Shown one piece after another: positions 1 through 8,280 of a DNA stretch of 64,000 nucleotides (positions within the stretch are counted from its first letter, which is position 1; each line of letters begins with the position of its first letter). The notes beneath the pieces are model-generated. The model was not told the origin of the DNA. It did not search any database and was given only the letters and a program-made list of their open reading frames with translations. Position numbers and translations under genes: made by a program. Origin of the DNA: an uncultured Negativicutes bacterium (GTDB taxonomy: Bacteria; Bacillota; Negativicutes; Veillonellales; Megasphaeraceae); NCBI GenBank assembly GCA_900752195.1, contig CAADUJ010000007.1, positions 186,001 through 250,000 on the forward strand. Direction: 5' to 3'.

Positions 1-312
1 GCGAAGCAGGGGATAGGGGCAATCGAGCCATTTATTATTTAACGGCTCGGAAACTACCACTAAGCTGTGCAATATAAAAATCCCATCAACTTTATCGTCT
101 GTCATCGTTCAAAACTTCCTGCTGGGAAAGAGCTGTCAAGCTTTCTTGGGCTGGATTTTAGGCTTTATGATTGTGGCGTGACTGTTAATTTATAACAAAA
201 ATATCATACTTTCAATAAAAATGATGACATTAATTATGACATAAAAAAATATCGGAAGATAAGGAATGGAAAACTTGAAAATAATGATTAAATTAACTAC
301 TGTTTAAATTTC
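1..312. other. A+T-rich non-coding left flank of the island
   Basis: I see no convincing gene here. Bases 26-31 and 44-49 form a 6-bp inverted repeat (cgagcc / ggctcg) without a T-run. Bases 111-153 match 11208-11250 at 33 of 43 positions, so a diverged copy of one sequence lies on each side of the seven-gene island. The rest is A+T-rich spacer leading to the island promoter. Confidence 0.5.
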
Positions 313-341
313 TTGAGATAGGATAAGTAATGTAGTAAAAT
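313..341 (+). promoter_or_regulatory. Candidate sigma-70 promoter of the seven-gene island
   Basis: TTGAGA at 313-318 and TAAAAT at 336-341 are separated by exactly 17 bp. The site lies about 105 bases before the first start codon and leaves a leader of roughly 100 nt. The surroundings are very A+T-rich, so chance matches are likely. Confidence 0.4.
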
Positions 342-421
342 AAAAAAAGAAGTACATCTTTATGAAAATATAGATTTAAAGTATTAATTTCTGATTAAAT
401 AAGTTATTTTATGAACTTACT

Positions 422-436
422 AGGAGGAATAGGAGG
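422..436 (+). promoter_or_regulatory. Tandem Shine-Dalgarno sites before the vWA lipoprotein
   Basis: Two AGGAGG sequences lie at 422-427 and 431-436. The second is 9 bases before the GTG at 446 and 18 before an in-frame ATG at 455, which favours the GTG start. The duplication is unusual and may raise translation initiation. Confidence 0.55.
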
Positions 437-445
437 AATATTTCA

Positions 446-1786
446 GTGAAACGAATGACATTGGTAGTTCTAATGATTGGAATTATGTTAGTACTAAGTG
501 GATGTATAACAGGGAATCATATTAAATCCACTTCAAGTGAAGGTCAAGTAGAGGCTCCACAGAAAGTAAGTTATGAAAAAAGTGATTCTATTGCTGCTGA
601 TATTTATTTAGATGGGACTACTTCAATGTATGGATATGTTAATTATCCTGGGGGAACTATTTATGTAGATGCTGTTAAGAATATTGAAAGGACTATTACA
701 GAAAATTGGAAAAATGATTCGATAAACTATATTAAGTTTGGTGACTCTTTTCAAAAAATAACGCGTGACACTTTTTTACATATGGATAAAACTGCATTTT
801 ATGATCAGAAGGATACGAGTTTACAAAAAATAGTTGAACAAGCTAATGATTCGGATTTGACTATTATAATTACAGATTTATTCCAAACGAATCAAGACCT
901 AGATAGTTTAGTTAATTCCCTCAAAAATAAAGGATTAAATAACGGAAAAGCTATTGCTATTGTAGGTATTAAAAGCCAATTTAACGGTAAAATATTTGAT
1001 ATAGGTAAAAGTATGTCGACTCTCGATTATGCTAGTACTGATGATGCAACAACGTATCGGCCCTTCTATGTTGTTGTAATTGGTAATGAAAATGATACTC
1101 GATATTTTGTTAAGAGCTATATGAAAAAGTTGCCCCAAAATGCACAACCGACAGTTGCATTTTTAGCTCATAATTTAGGGATTCAGACATCATTAGAAAC
1201 GGATAAAGTCACTAATAAAAAGAAGAATAGTAAGGACAATGCTGCTAAAATGGCATCTATTTCTAATATAATTTCGAATAAGGATATTTTGCAATATCGG
1301 TTAAAAGTGGATGAAAAAATATCAGAAACACCTGTTCGCTTATATGCCAAAGATGTACTTGGAAAAATTCCAGAAACCTATTCTCTTAAAATTGAAAGTG
1401 TAGAATTTTGGAATCAAAATAATTTTGAAAAGGAATCAGCTACCGACTTTTTGAATATTGATTTAGGAGAAGCTGGATTAAAAGACACCACAGCTAATAT
1501 TTCATTTATGTTACAAGCAAAACCGTCGGCGATACACAAAAAAGAAGGGATTCACAGAGCGAATTTATCCTTAATTCCTGATAAGGAAAGTTATATCAAA
1601 GCTATGGATGTATTTTCTGATTGGAACTTCGATGATAGTCAGATTAATGAAAATCCAGATGCAATGCAAAAGGTTGGCAATAAAACTTTAAACATAAATA
1701 GATTTATCTCTATGTTGGCAGGAATGAATTATGAATTAAATACACCGGGATTTCATAATTTATATGTTTATTTTGATGTGAAATAA
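446..1786 (+). CDS. Lipoprotein with a von Willebrand factor A-like domain
   Basis: This 446-residue protein opens with a lipoprotein signal peptide: KR, a hydrophobic stretch, then the lipobox LSGC with Cys20. It is therefore expected to be a membrane-anchored extracytoplasmic protein. At residues 53-60 a hydrophobic strand runs into D56-G-T-T-S60, a DxTxS MIDAS motif. A later TIIITDLF segment fits the strand carrying the third metal ligand of a vWA fold. The region after about residue 250 is not recognised. vWA domains bind metal and mediate protein contacts, so a scaffold or sensor role is likely. It is the first gene of the island and is followed 17 bases later by a membrane protein gene. 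The vWA assignment rests on motif and layout only. The coding sequence is much A+T-richer than the genes after 11.5 kb. Confidence 0.7.
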   Translation: MKRMTLVVLMIGIMLVLSGCITGNHIKSTSSEGQVEAPQKVSYEKSDSIAADIYLDGTTSMYGYVNYPGGTIYVDAVKNIERTITENWKNDSINYIKFGDSFQKITRDTFLHMDKTAFYDQKDTSLQKIVEQANDSDLTIIITDLFQTNQDLDSLVNSLKNKGLNNGKAIAIVGIKSQFNGKIFDIGKSMSTLDYASTDDATTYRPFYVVVIGNENDTRYFVKSYMKKLPQNAQPTVAFLAHNLGIQTSLETDKVTNKKKNSKDNAAKMASISNIISNKDILQYRLKVDEKISETPVRLYAKDVLGKIPETYSLKIESVEFWNQNNFEKESATDFLNIDLGEAGLKDTTANISFMLQAKPSAIHKKEGIHRANLSLIPDKESYIKAMDVFSDWNFDDSQINENPDAMQKVGNKTLNINRFISMLAGMNYELNTPGFHNLYVYFDVK

Positions 1787-1803
1787 GGAAAGGATGATTT
1801 TTT

Positions 1804-2253
1804 ATGAAGTGGCTTGCGTTTTTAGTTAAGGCAATTGTGATTTTTTTGGTGTTGTGGTTGTTAGTTATCTATGCGTATGGTGATTTCTTATTAGCTGATA
1901 GCATAGTACCAGAAGTGGATGAAGAGATTGAAGAGTGGCTCAATTCATACTATTTTGCTGGAGTAATCGCTGCTTTTATTGGTCTTATATGCAGTAGCAT
2001 TTGGTTCTATTTTGGAATCAATTTTGCTGGAGGCATGGGAATAAGCATGAAACATACTATTTTGTGGCTTATTTCTGTTATTGGAAGTTTCATTGTAGCA
2101 TTTATTGTTATTGATCCATCACAAGAAGGGAGCGGTTTATCTTTGCTGTTTGTCGGACTATTGGCTCCTGTTGGCTATTATTTAAACTCGCTTTTCAACT
2201 CGGCGGAAGCAGTAAAGTATATTCCACCTTTGGGTGAACATCTTCACGGCTGA
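1804..2253 (+). CDS. Small multi-pass membrane protein of unknown function
   Basis: The 149 residues contain about four hydrophobic segments: roughly 4-25, 48-70, 80-103 and 110-130. The first loop is acidic (PEVDEEIEEW). I recognise no family. The start ATG has AAAGGATG shortly upstream. It sits between the vWA lipoprotein and the tubulin-like gene with gaps of 17 and 24 bases, so co-transcription is very likely. It may be a membrane anchor or accessory subunit of the island's assembly, but that comes only from context. Confidence 0.7.
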   Translation: MKWLAFLVKAIVIFLVLWLLVIYAYGDFLLADSIVPEVDEEIEEWLNSYYFAGVIAAFIGLICSSIWFYFGINFAGGMGISMKHTILWLISVIGSFIVAFIVIDPSQEGSGLSLLFVGLLAPVGYYLNSLFNSAEAVKYIPPLGEHLHG

Positions 2254-2277
2254 TTCTGGTAAAAGGGGGTAGCAATT

Positions 2278-3800
2278 ATGAGTTACTATTTGATTGGTAT
2301 CGGTGGTACCGGTGCACGTTGTATGGAATCGTTTATTCACTTGAATGGCGCAGGGTTATTGAAAGATAATCAAGCTGTTAATCTATTATATGTTGATGCA
2401 GATGTATCATGTGGAAATTTAACTCGGACACAGCAAACTGTTGAATTGTATGCCAAGGTAAAAAATTACGTTTTGGTAACAAGGGGATTTTTAAAAATGA
2501 CATTATTTCAACGGGGTTTTGGTGCCCTGTAGAAGAAGGTAGTAATACATTAGACGATGTTTTTCAAACAAGTTCGCTTGTTAATAAAGAGGAAACTAAG
2601 CCATTAGGGTTATTATATAAATCCTTGTTTTCAGAACAAGAAAGAACAACTAATTTAGATAAAGGTTTTCGTGGACATCCGGCTATTGGAGCAGCTGTCA
2701 TGAATCAAAAAATGGATGTAAATGATGATCCATGGAAAAAACTTTTACCGCAAATTAATGCTGATAAGGATGCTAAAATTTTTCTATTTGCATCCGTTTT
2801 TGGTGGTACTGGTGCTGCCGGTTTTCCAACTATTGCTCGATTATTAAAGGAAGTACTACATAAGGATGGAGAGGGAAATTGCATAGCCAACATTGGTGGG
2901 GCTCTTATTTTACCGTATTTTCAATTTCCTCCATCGACTGAAGAAGATGCAAAAGAAATGCAGGCAAAGGTCGATGAGTTCATGGTAAATACAAAATCCG
3001 CATTAGACTATTATAATAAAAATGATTTGCTTGGACCGGTATTCACGTCTATTTATATGATTGGAGATAATGAACTAGCCCATGTTAAAAAGTTCAGTTT
3101 AGGATCTAAGACTCAAGAAAATGAATCTAACGTTGTGGAATTATATGCTGCATTAGCTGCATTTGATTTCTTCAATAAAGACCACTATGATCGTGGTACT
3201 GTACCAATGATTGGTCGTAAATCAAAAGATGTTATAACCTGGGATGATTTGCCTGATGTTTGTGTCAATGAAAACTTAAAAGATAAAATGGCAACATATA
3301 TTCGTTCCTTGTATGCATTTAAATGGAATGTTCTTGAATCATTAGAAACTATAGCTAAAGATGAAAGCTATGACAAATATGTTGCCTGGTATAAGGATTT
3401 AGTGAAAAAAGCCGGGGGAATTGATGTTTACCATGACAAAGATATGATGGATAATTTTAAAGCACTGGGAGACTATGCGGAACATTTCTTTTCTTGGATG
3501 AATGATATCATTAACAGTTCTCCAAGACGAGTAGAACTCGTCAATCCAGATGTGTGTGGTCCTTGTCGTTATGACTCTGACGGAAAAAATAAGGGGATTT
3601 TTGGTTTCTTAAAAAAAGAAACGCAACGATTTTTTGAATTGGACATTTATCAAGTTGTTTTGCCTATTTCGGAACGTAAAGATAAGTTAAATGGAAGAGT
3701 ATTTTGGCAGTCACTATGCAACTATACGAAACATATGAAAAAATGTGATGCTACTGGTTCTGAAGTACTGATGCAAGCAATTCAGGATATTTGTAAGTAG
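2278..3800 (+). CDS. Tubulin/FtsZ-like GTPase, interrupted by a -1 frameshift
   Basis: Two overlapping frames encode one protein of about 507 residues. The N-terminal part (2278-2532) starts with a strand and glycine loop, LIGIGGTGAR, followed by a VDAD strand, as in tubulin/FtsZ superfamily N-termini. The second part, in the -1 frame, has FGGTGAAG (about 2800-2825), matching the superfamily GGGTG[ST]G signature loop. The frames join at the A-run 2460-2465. Slipping back one base at A_AAA_AAT, or adding one A, gives a continuous product, and the second frame is open from the A-run through its first possible start near 2625. Proteins of this kind are assigned to a divergent FtsZ-like/Tubulin_2 group proposed to act in membrane remodelling. 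The GTPase role is inferred from the loops. The gene is either disrupted, mis-sequenced at a homopolymer, or uses programmed frameshifting. Confidence 0.7.
2460..2466 (+). other. Slippery heptamer A_AAA_AAT at the frame junction
   Basis: In the frame of the upstream half, this reads A AAA AAT, matching the X_XXY_YYZ pattern that supports -1 ribosomal slippage. After slipping back one base, translation continues as K-L-R-F-G-N-K and then through the whole downstream half to 3800. Without slippage, the product stops at the TAG at 2530-2532. I did not identify a clear stimulatory stem or upstream internal Shine-Dalgarno, so a simple one-base deletion in the A-run is the main alternative. Confidence 0.45.
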
Positions 3801-3814
3801 GAGGTATAACACCT

Positions 3815-6800
3815 ATGGATTTCCCATTTTTACCCAGCCTTAAAACTAACAGTCAAATAGCCATACCGAAGAGCGGCGAATGGACTGCTAATTCACAGAA
3901 TACATTAACAGGATTAGTTGACAGCTTAAAAGTGGCGGCAAACAAGCATTCAAATATTAGTTCTATACCGGATGTTTGGGCACGCCCTATTTTGATGCGT
4001 AGTGTTCTAGGTGATGAGTTACACCCGCAGCACGAATTGTATGTAGCTGAATGGAGAGGGTTGTTGGCCATCATGGCTATGCGCAAGATGCGCGGCTTGA
4101 ACCATGTGAAATTGCATAGTATAGGAATTCCAACTCTAGATAAAATACAAAATGACACCCCGAATTTTTTAAAAGTTTTAGCTCGTTCAATACCTCAATC
4201 TTATGCAGAAGAACAAAAAGATGAAACAATAAAGAATCAAACGGATATTCAAGCAAAGATACAAATTTTAACATACGATGACAAACCGTTAGCTATATTA
4301 TGGCCGTCGATTCTCATTTGTCCCGCCGTCGGGCTTGATGAGTATTGGCCTAAAGATATTCCGTGGTGGAAACATGATGGATTAGGGGATCCTATACAAT
4401 CTCTTAGTGTAGAAGAACGTAATTTGTTTTATTCATGGTTACAGCGTGTTATTAATTTAGCACCAGTAAATAATATGTTAAGTACATTGCTTTCTGAATA
4501 CCGGGATGATGTGAAAGAAAGCTTGGTAAAAGAAAATGCGTTCCAAGAAAAAAACTTTCAACCAGAAGCCAATACTGCATTGGGGATAACGGGCGTTTGT
4601 GCGATTATTGATACGCCAGTTATTTGTGCAATAGACGGTGATTTTTTTAAAAATTCTCATGTAAAGTTAGTCAATCAGCGTAATACTGAAAACTTAAAAA
4701 CATTATTAGTTGTTACGCCTGATTTAGACGAACAATGGAATGTCAGCGAAAGTGAAATTATTGTTGGTGGTTATATTAATGCCAGTACTTGCTTACATAA
4801 GGGAACGGGAATTATTTTTGATCATCAAAGATTAGCTGATATAGATTTATCTAAGTTCCAAGCTGAAATTCATATGGCAGATGAATTTTTTACCGATAAA
4901 ATTGCTGTTTTTTATATGTCATATAATGCTTTCCCTACAACAATAAATAATACAGTGTATTCATATGGTAGCCAAGGCGCAAAAGTTAATATAATTCCGC
5001 CAATCCGAAAAGTACTTTTAGACTATTTAACGCCAGACTTTATTGCGAATAATGTAAAAATAGAAGTTGTTAATCAAGATATAGAGGTGAGTTTAACGCT
5101 TCCCGTATCAGGACCTGATGGGAAGGGGAAAACAATAACAGCTAAAAAGATATATAAAGAGAATCAGCAAGGAAATAGCATGCCTGGTGAAACAAAAGAA
5201 ATTATCTTCTTTGATTCTGTTCCTTTAATTCAAGTATGGCCTAATATTCGTTTACGGCAACCGAATGAATGGAAAGCATACTATACCTACTTTGACCTGG
5301 GCGTTACTTCATCAACATTCCGTGCATACCCCCTGTTTGATGGTGAACGCGGAGACTCTCAGCAAGTACCTGATACTAAAACATACGCAGAAATTACGCT
5401 AGGCCATACTTTTCCAGAGGCCTTTGCTTGTGAACAAGTCACAAAAGATTTGTCTAACTCTGACAAAGTGGAAGAATTAGGCTTGATATTATTAAATCAG
5501 AATCAACTAAAGGAAGTTAGTATACAAAATAATAATTGTAAAATAGGCATTGATTTTGGTACCACGAATACTACGGCATATATGCGCGTAAATAACGATT
5601 CTGCTAAATTAGTGCATTTTAAGAATCATAAATATTACGTAACAATGACACAAGATGAGGAAAATCTTAATGGTGGAGATTATACTTTATTACGTAGAAA
5701 TTTCATCTCAGAGAAGGAACAACCTTATGGCGGCCAAAGTTCTATTAAGACAATGTATCATGCTAATACAGACTGGGTTACACCAAAACCATTCTTTTCC
5801 GGAAACATTTATTATTTGGATCAATCCGAAAACATTCAGCATGATAAATCGATTATGGCCAATGTTAAGACGACTGATATGAAATGGGATCAGGTAAATG
5901 GCCGTGTCTATATGCAAGGGTTCTTAATGCAACTGTGTTTACAGTGCATGGTTGAAGCCGTTGAAACAGGAGCTAATACGTTAGAGTGGGTTTATTCCTA
6001 TCCCAAGGCTTTTTCTATCATGCAACGTAATCAATACGAAAATACATGGCAATATATTTATACGGAAGTAGTGCAAAAAGTTTGCACGCTAAGTAGTAAA
6101 ACGCCTACATCGTTGTCGGAAAGTGCATCAGTGGCGGAATACTTCAAAAAAGACATGAAAGCATCAACTGCACGTGGAATCATATGTTTAGATATTGGTG
6201 GTGGTTCTACAGATATTGCTGTATGGCAGGAAAACCAAGATCCTTCGAGTAATCAAAATCCTTTGCGTAATCAAACATCTATACGGTTTGCGGGCCGGGA
6301 TATTTTAAATGACTACCTGTGGGATAGAAAGGAAAAGGGCCATGCTATTTTATCAAAGTTGAAAAACAACGACTCTGAGTTTACAAAATTGCTGGATGAC
6401 TTAGAAAAAGAAAGCAATAAACGAGGATTTGATTTAAAATTAGAAGCATTATTGCGTGATTACGAGCAGGATATTTTTAATTCATTACCCACAAAAAGTG
6501 CAGATCCGGAAATTTCTCTTTTGATTAGAGATATTTCTTTTGCTTTAGCAGGTTTGTTCTTCTACAGCGGTATGCTTATTGGTCATTTACGCAAAAATGG
6601 GGATTATGCCACTAATCAGCTCTTACCTAATTGTTACGTTGGTGGCAACGCATCTAAACTTTTAAACTGGTCTGCAGGCGGTCAGTTCATGATGGGAACT
6701 ATAATGGAAAGTATTTTTAAACAATGTATGATGATAGGTCTCTCTATAGAAGAAAATAAACAAATATTAGATCCTACTTTTATAAGTAAGACAATAAATA

Positions 6801-7264
6801 CTTTTCATATTAATATGACCGAGCATCCTAAACAAGAAGTTGCTTACGGTCTTGTTAGTAATGTTAGCACACCTAATTCGGCAGTTAATATTGGCATTAA
6901 TATTATCCTTGGTGATGGAGACGATGGTAATAGTGCATTAGCTGGTGAAAAATTCTTGGTTGATACAGAGGTAAAAGAAGAAACTCTCATTAAGGCATCG
7001 GATTTTCTTAAGGGTGTTCATGTAGATAATCGGAAACCAGAGGTATTTTCAGGTTTTCTAGCGATATTCAATGGGATAATGAAGAAACTTCGATTGAATC
7101 CTATTCAATTTACGGAAACCGACTTTATTAATATTTGCACCAATGTTAATCAAAAATTAAGTGACATGAAACAAGAGGCGCAAGGTGATGTGGATAACAT
7201 TAATGTTGAACCCATATTTATCCTTGTCCTTAAAGAAGCATATCGCTATTTAGCAAATCAATAA
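3815..7264 (+). CDS. Large Hsp70/actin-fold ATPase-like protein
   Basis: The 1149-residue protein has a long N-terminal region (about 1-570) that I cannot assign, followed by an Hsp70/actin-type ATPase core. Phosphate-1 motif: D580-F-G-T-T-N-T. Phosphate-2 motif: D793-I-G-G-G-S-T-D. A candidate adenosine motif, VGGNASK, lies near residues 942-948. No signal peptide is seen, so it is probably cytoplasmic. It is far longer than DnaK (about 640) or FtsA/MreB, and the core sits in the C-terminal half rather than at the N-terminus. An AGGAGGT site precedes the ATG, 14 bases after the tubulin-like gene. SrfB-like virulence proteins are another long Hsp70-like family that should be compared. A tubulin-fold and an actin-fold NTPase encoded side by side suggest a cytoskeletal or ATP-driven assembly machine. 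That is inference. Confidence 0.75.
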   Translation: MDFPFLPSLKTNSQIAIPKSGEWTANSQNTLTGLVDSLKVAANKHSNISSIPDVWARPILMRSVLGDELHPQHELYVAEWRGLLAIMAMRKMRGLNHVKLHSIGIPTLDKIQNDTPNFLKVLARSIPQSYAEEQKDETIKNQTDIQAKIQILTYDDKPLAILWPSILICPAVGLDEYWPKDIPWWKHDGLGDPIQSLSVEERNLFYSWLQRVINLAPVNNMLSTLLSEYRDDVKESLVKENAFQEKNFQPEANTALGITGVCAIIDTPVICAIDGDFFKNSHVKLVNQRNTENLKTLLVVTPDLDEQWNVSESEIIVGGYINASTCLHKGTGIIFDHQRLADIDLSKFQAEIHMADEFFTDKIAVFYMSYNAFPTTINNTVYSYGSQGAKVNIIPPIRKVLLDYLTPDFIANNVKIEVVNQDIEVSLTLPVSGPDGKGKTITAKKIYKENQQGNSMPGETKEIIFFDSVPLIQVWPNIRLRQPNEWKAYYTYFDLGVTSSTFRAYPLFDGERGDSQQVPDTKTYAEITLGHTFPEAFACEQVTKDLSNSDKVEELGLILLNQNQLKEVSIQNNNCKIGIDFGTTNTTAYMRVNNDSAKLVHFKNHKYYVTMTQDEENLNGGDYTLLRRNFISEKEQPYGGQSSIKTMYHANTDWVTPKPFFSGNIYYLDQSENIQHDKSIMANVKTTDMKWDQVNGRVYMQGFLMQLCLQCMVEAVETGANTLEWVYSYPKAFSIMQRNQYENTWQYIYTEVVQKVCTLSSKTPTSLSESASVAEYFKKDMKASTARGIICLDIGGGSTDIAVWQENQDPSSNQNPLRNQTSIRFAGRDILNDYLWDRKEKGHAILSKLKNNDSEFTKLLDDLEKESNKRGFDLKLEALLRDYEQDIFNSLPTKSADPEISLLIRDISFALAGLFFYSGMLIGHLRKNGDYATNQLLPNCYVGGNASKLLNWSAGGQFMMGTIMESIFKQCMMIGLSIEENKQILDPTFISKTINTFHINMTEHPKQEVAYGLVSNVSTPNSAVNIGINIILGDGDDGNSALAGEKFLVDTEVKEETLIKASDFLKGVHVDNRKPEVFSGFLAIFNGIMKKLRLNPIQFTETDFINICTNVNQKLSDMKQEAQGDVDNINVEPIFILVLKEAYRYLANQ

Positions 7265-7268
7265 AAAT

Positions 7269-7303
7269 AAAAAGGCTCAAGTGTATTTCTTGAGCCTTTT
7301 TAG
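7269..7303 (+). terminator. Intrinsic terminator inside the island operon
   Basis: A perfect 13-bp stem (7269-7281 with 7289-7301) has a 7-base loop and ends in TTTTT. It lies between the Hsp70-like gene and the next gene, whose AGGAGG site starts immediately after it. The hairpin probably ends part of the transcription, giving more product from the first four genes than from the last three unless a second promoter exists. Confidence 0.8.
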
Positions 7304-7315
7304 GAGGTAAAAGGC

Positions 7316-8263
7316 ATGAATGATAGTGAAAAAATGAAAATAATTGATGATTTAGCGATTCTTATAAAAAAAATAAATATATCCAACGCTAATTTAGGGG
7401 CTTATAAAAATCTATTAGATTTATTTGATTATGATTCAACAAAACGCTTTTTGGATGAATTAAAAAAAGAGTTTAATTCGACGAAATTCAGAGCCGATAC
7501 TACGTCACTTGAAAATAGCGGAAGTACCAACATCACTAATAAAGTGGAGGAAAAGCAATCTATTCCTACATTGGAAACACTGGTAGATGAAATATTAAAT
7601 AATAACCTATTTGTTGAAAAAATTAATCAAATTATAGATTCTAGAATTCGTGATTTGAATCGAACTATGAATGAAATAAAACAGGTTATAGAACAAAAAC
7701 AAGGTGACTTATCTAATATAGATAAAACAATACAGTCTAAGAATGAAGATTCCAGTTCCACTCCGAATATATCATGCATAGGTGAAAATAATTCAGTCCA
7801 GTTTACAAAACAGCAACACACAGAAGAAACTCTAGGGGAAAAAGAATACAATATCAATGATCACATGAAGGAAATAATAAAATACTATAATTGTGAACCA
7901 CAAATGAATCCTTCGTGGATTAGACTACGTTTGGAAAATGATGAGGAGTGGTCAAATCATCCACAAGATTTCATAAGTTTTGAAGAGGCAAAAAAATTAA
8001 CACTTGTTGAAGTACAGGGAAATAGTGTACTTAGAGCGATTCATGACGAACAGTCTTACTATTTTCTTGTGCCAGTGCACAACACAATGTTTGATTCCGA
8101 GTCATTAAAGTACAATGCTTTTGAACAATTTTTTGAATTCACTTTTAATGTGGAGAAAAAAGCGACTAATCTCCCAATTACGTTAATTCGTCCTGCTGTA
8201 ATTGAAAAAACTGGAGATTCGTATCATTTGTTTAAACCTGGTAAAATAGCCATTAATAATTGA
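7316..8263 (+). CDS. Uncharacterised soluble protein with central coiled coil
   Basis: The 315 residues show no signal peptide and no membrane segment. The N-terminal 60 residues look helical, in the style of a small effector-associated or adaptor domain. Residues about 80-150 are polar and charged with coiled-coil-like spacing. The C-terminal 130 residues are a denser folded domain that includes SYYFLVPVHNTMF. I recognise no family. An AGGAGG site lies 7 bases before the ATG and directly behind an intrinsic terminator. The gene is 17 bases before the MotA/TolQ-like gene, so it may be an adaptor between the cytoplasmic NTPases and the membrane complex. That is context only. Confidence 0.65.
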   Translation: MNDSEKMKIIDDLAILIKKINISNANLGAYKNLLDLFDYDSTKRFLDELKKEFNSTKFRADTTSLENSGSTNITNKVEEKQSIPTLETLVDEILNNNLFVEKINQIIDSRIRDLNRTMNEIKQVIEQKQGDLSNIDKTIQSKNEDSSSTPNISCIGENNSVQFTKQQHTEETLGEKEYNINDHMKEIIKYYNCEPQMNPSWIRLRLENDEEWSNHPQDFISFEEAKKLTLVEVQGNSVLRAIHDEQSYYFLVPVHNTMFDSESLKYNAFEQFFEFTFNVEKKATNLPITLIRPAVIEKTGDSYHLFKPGKIAINN

Positions 8264-8280
8264 TAATGGGAGGGAGAGAA

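Noticed and set aside
2625..3800. Second half of the tubulin-like gene as an independent gene
   Set aside because: It starts at a TTG with no ribosome-binding site, the frame is open upstream to the A-run, and it lacks the N-terminal nucleotide loop.
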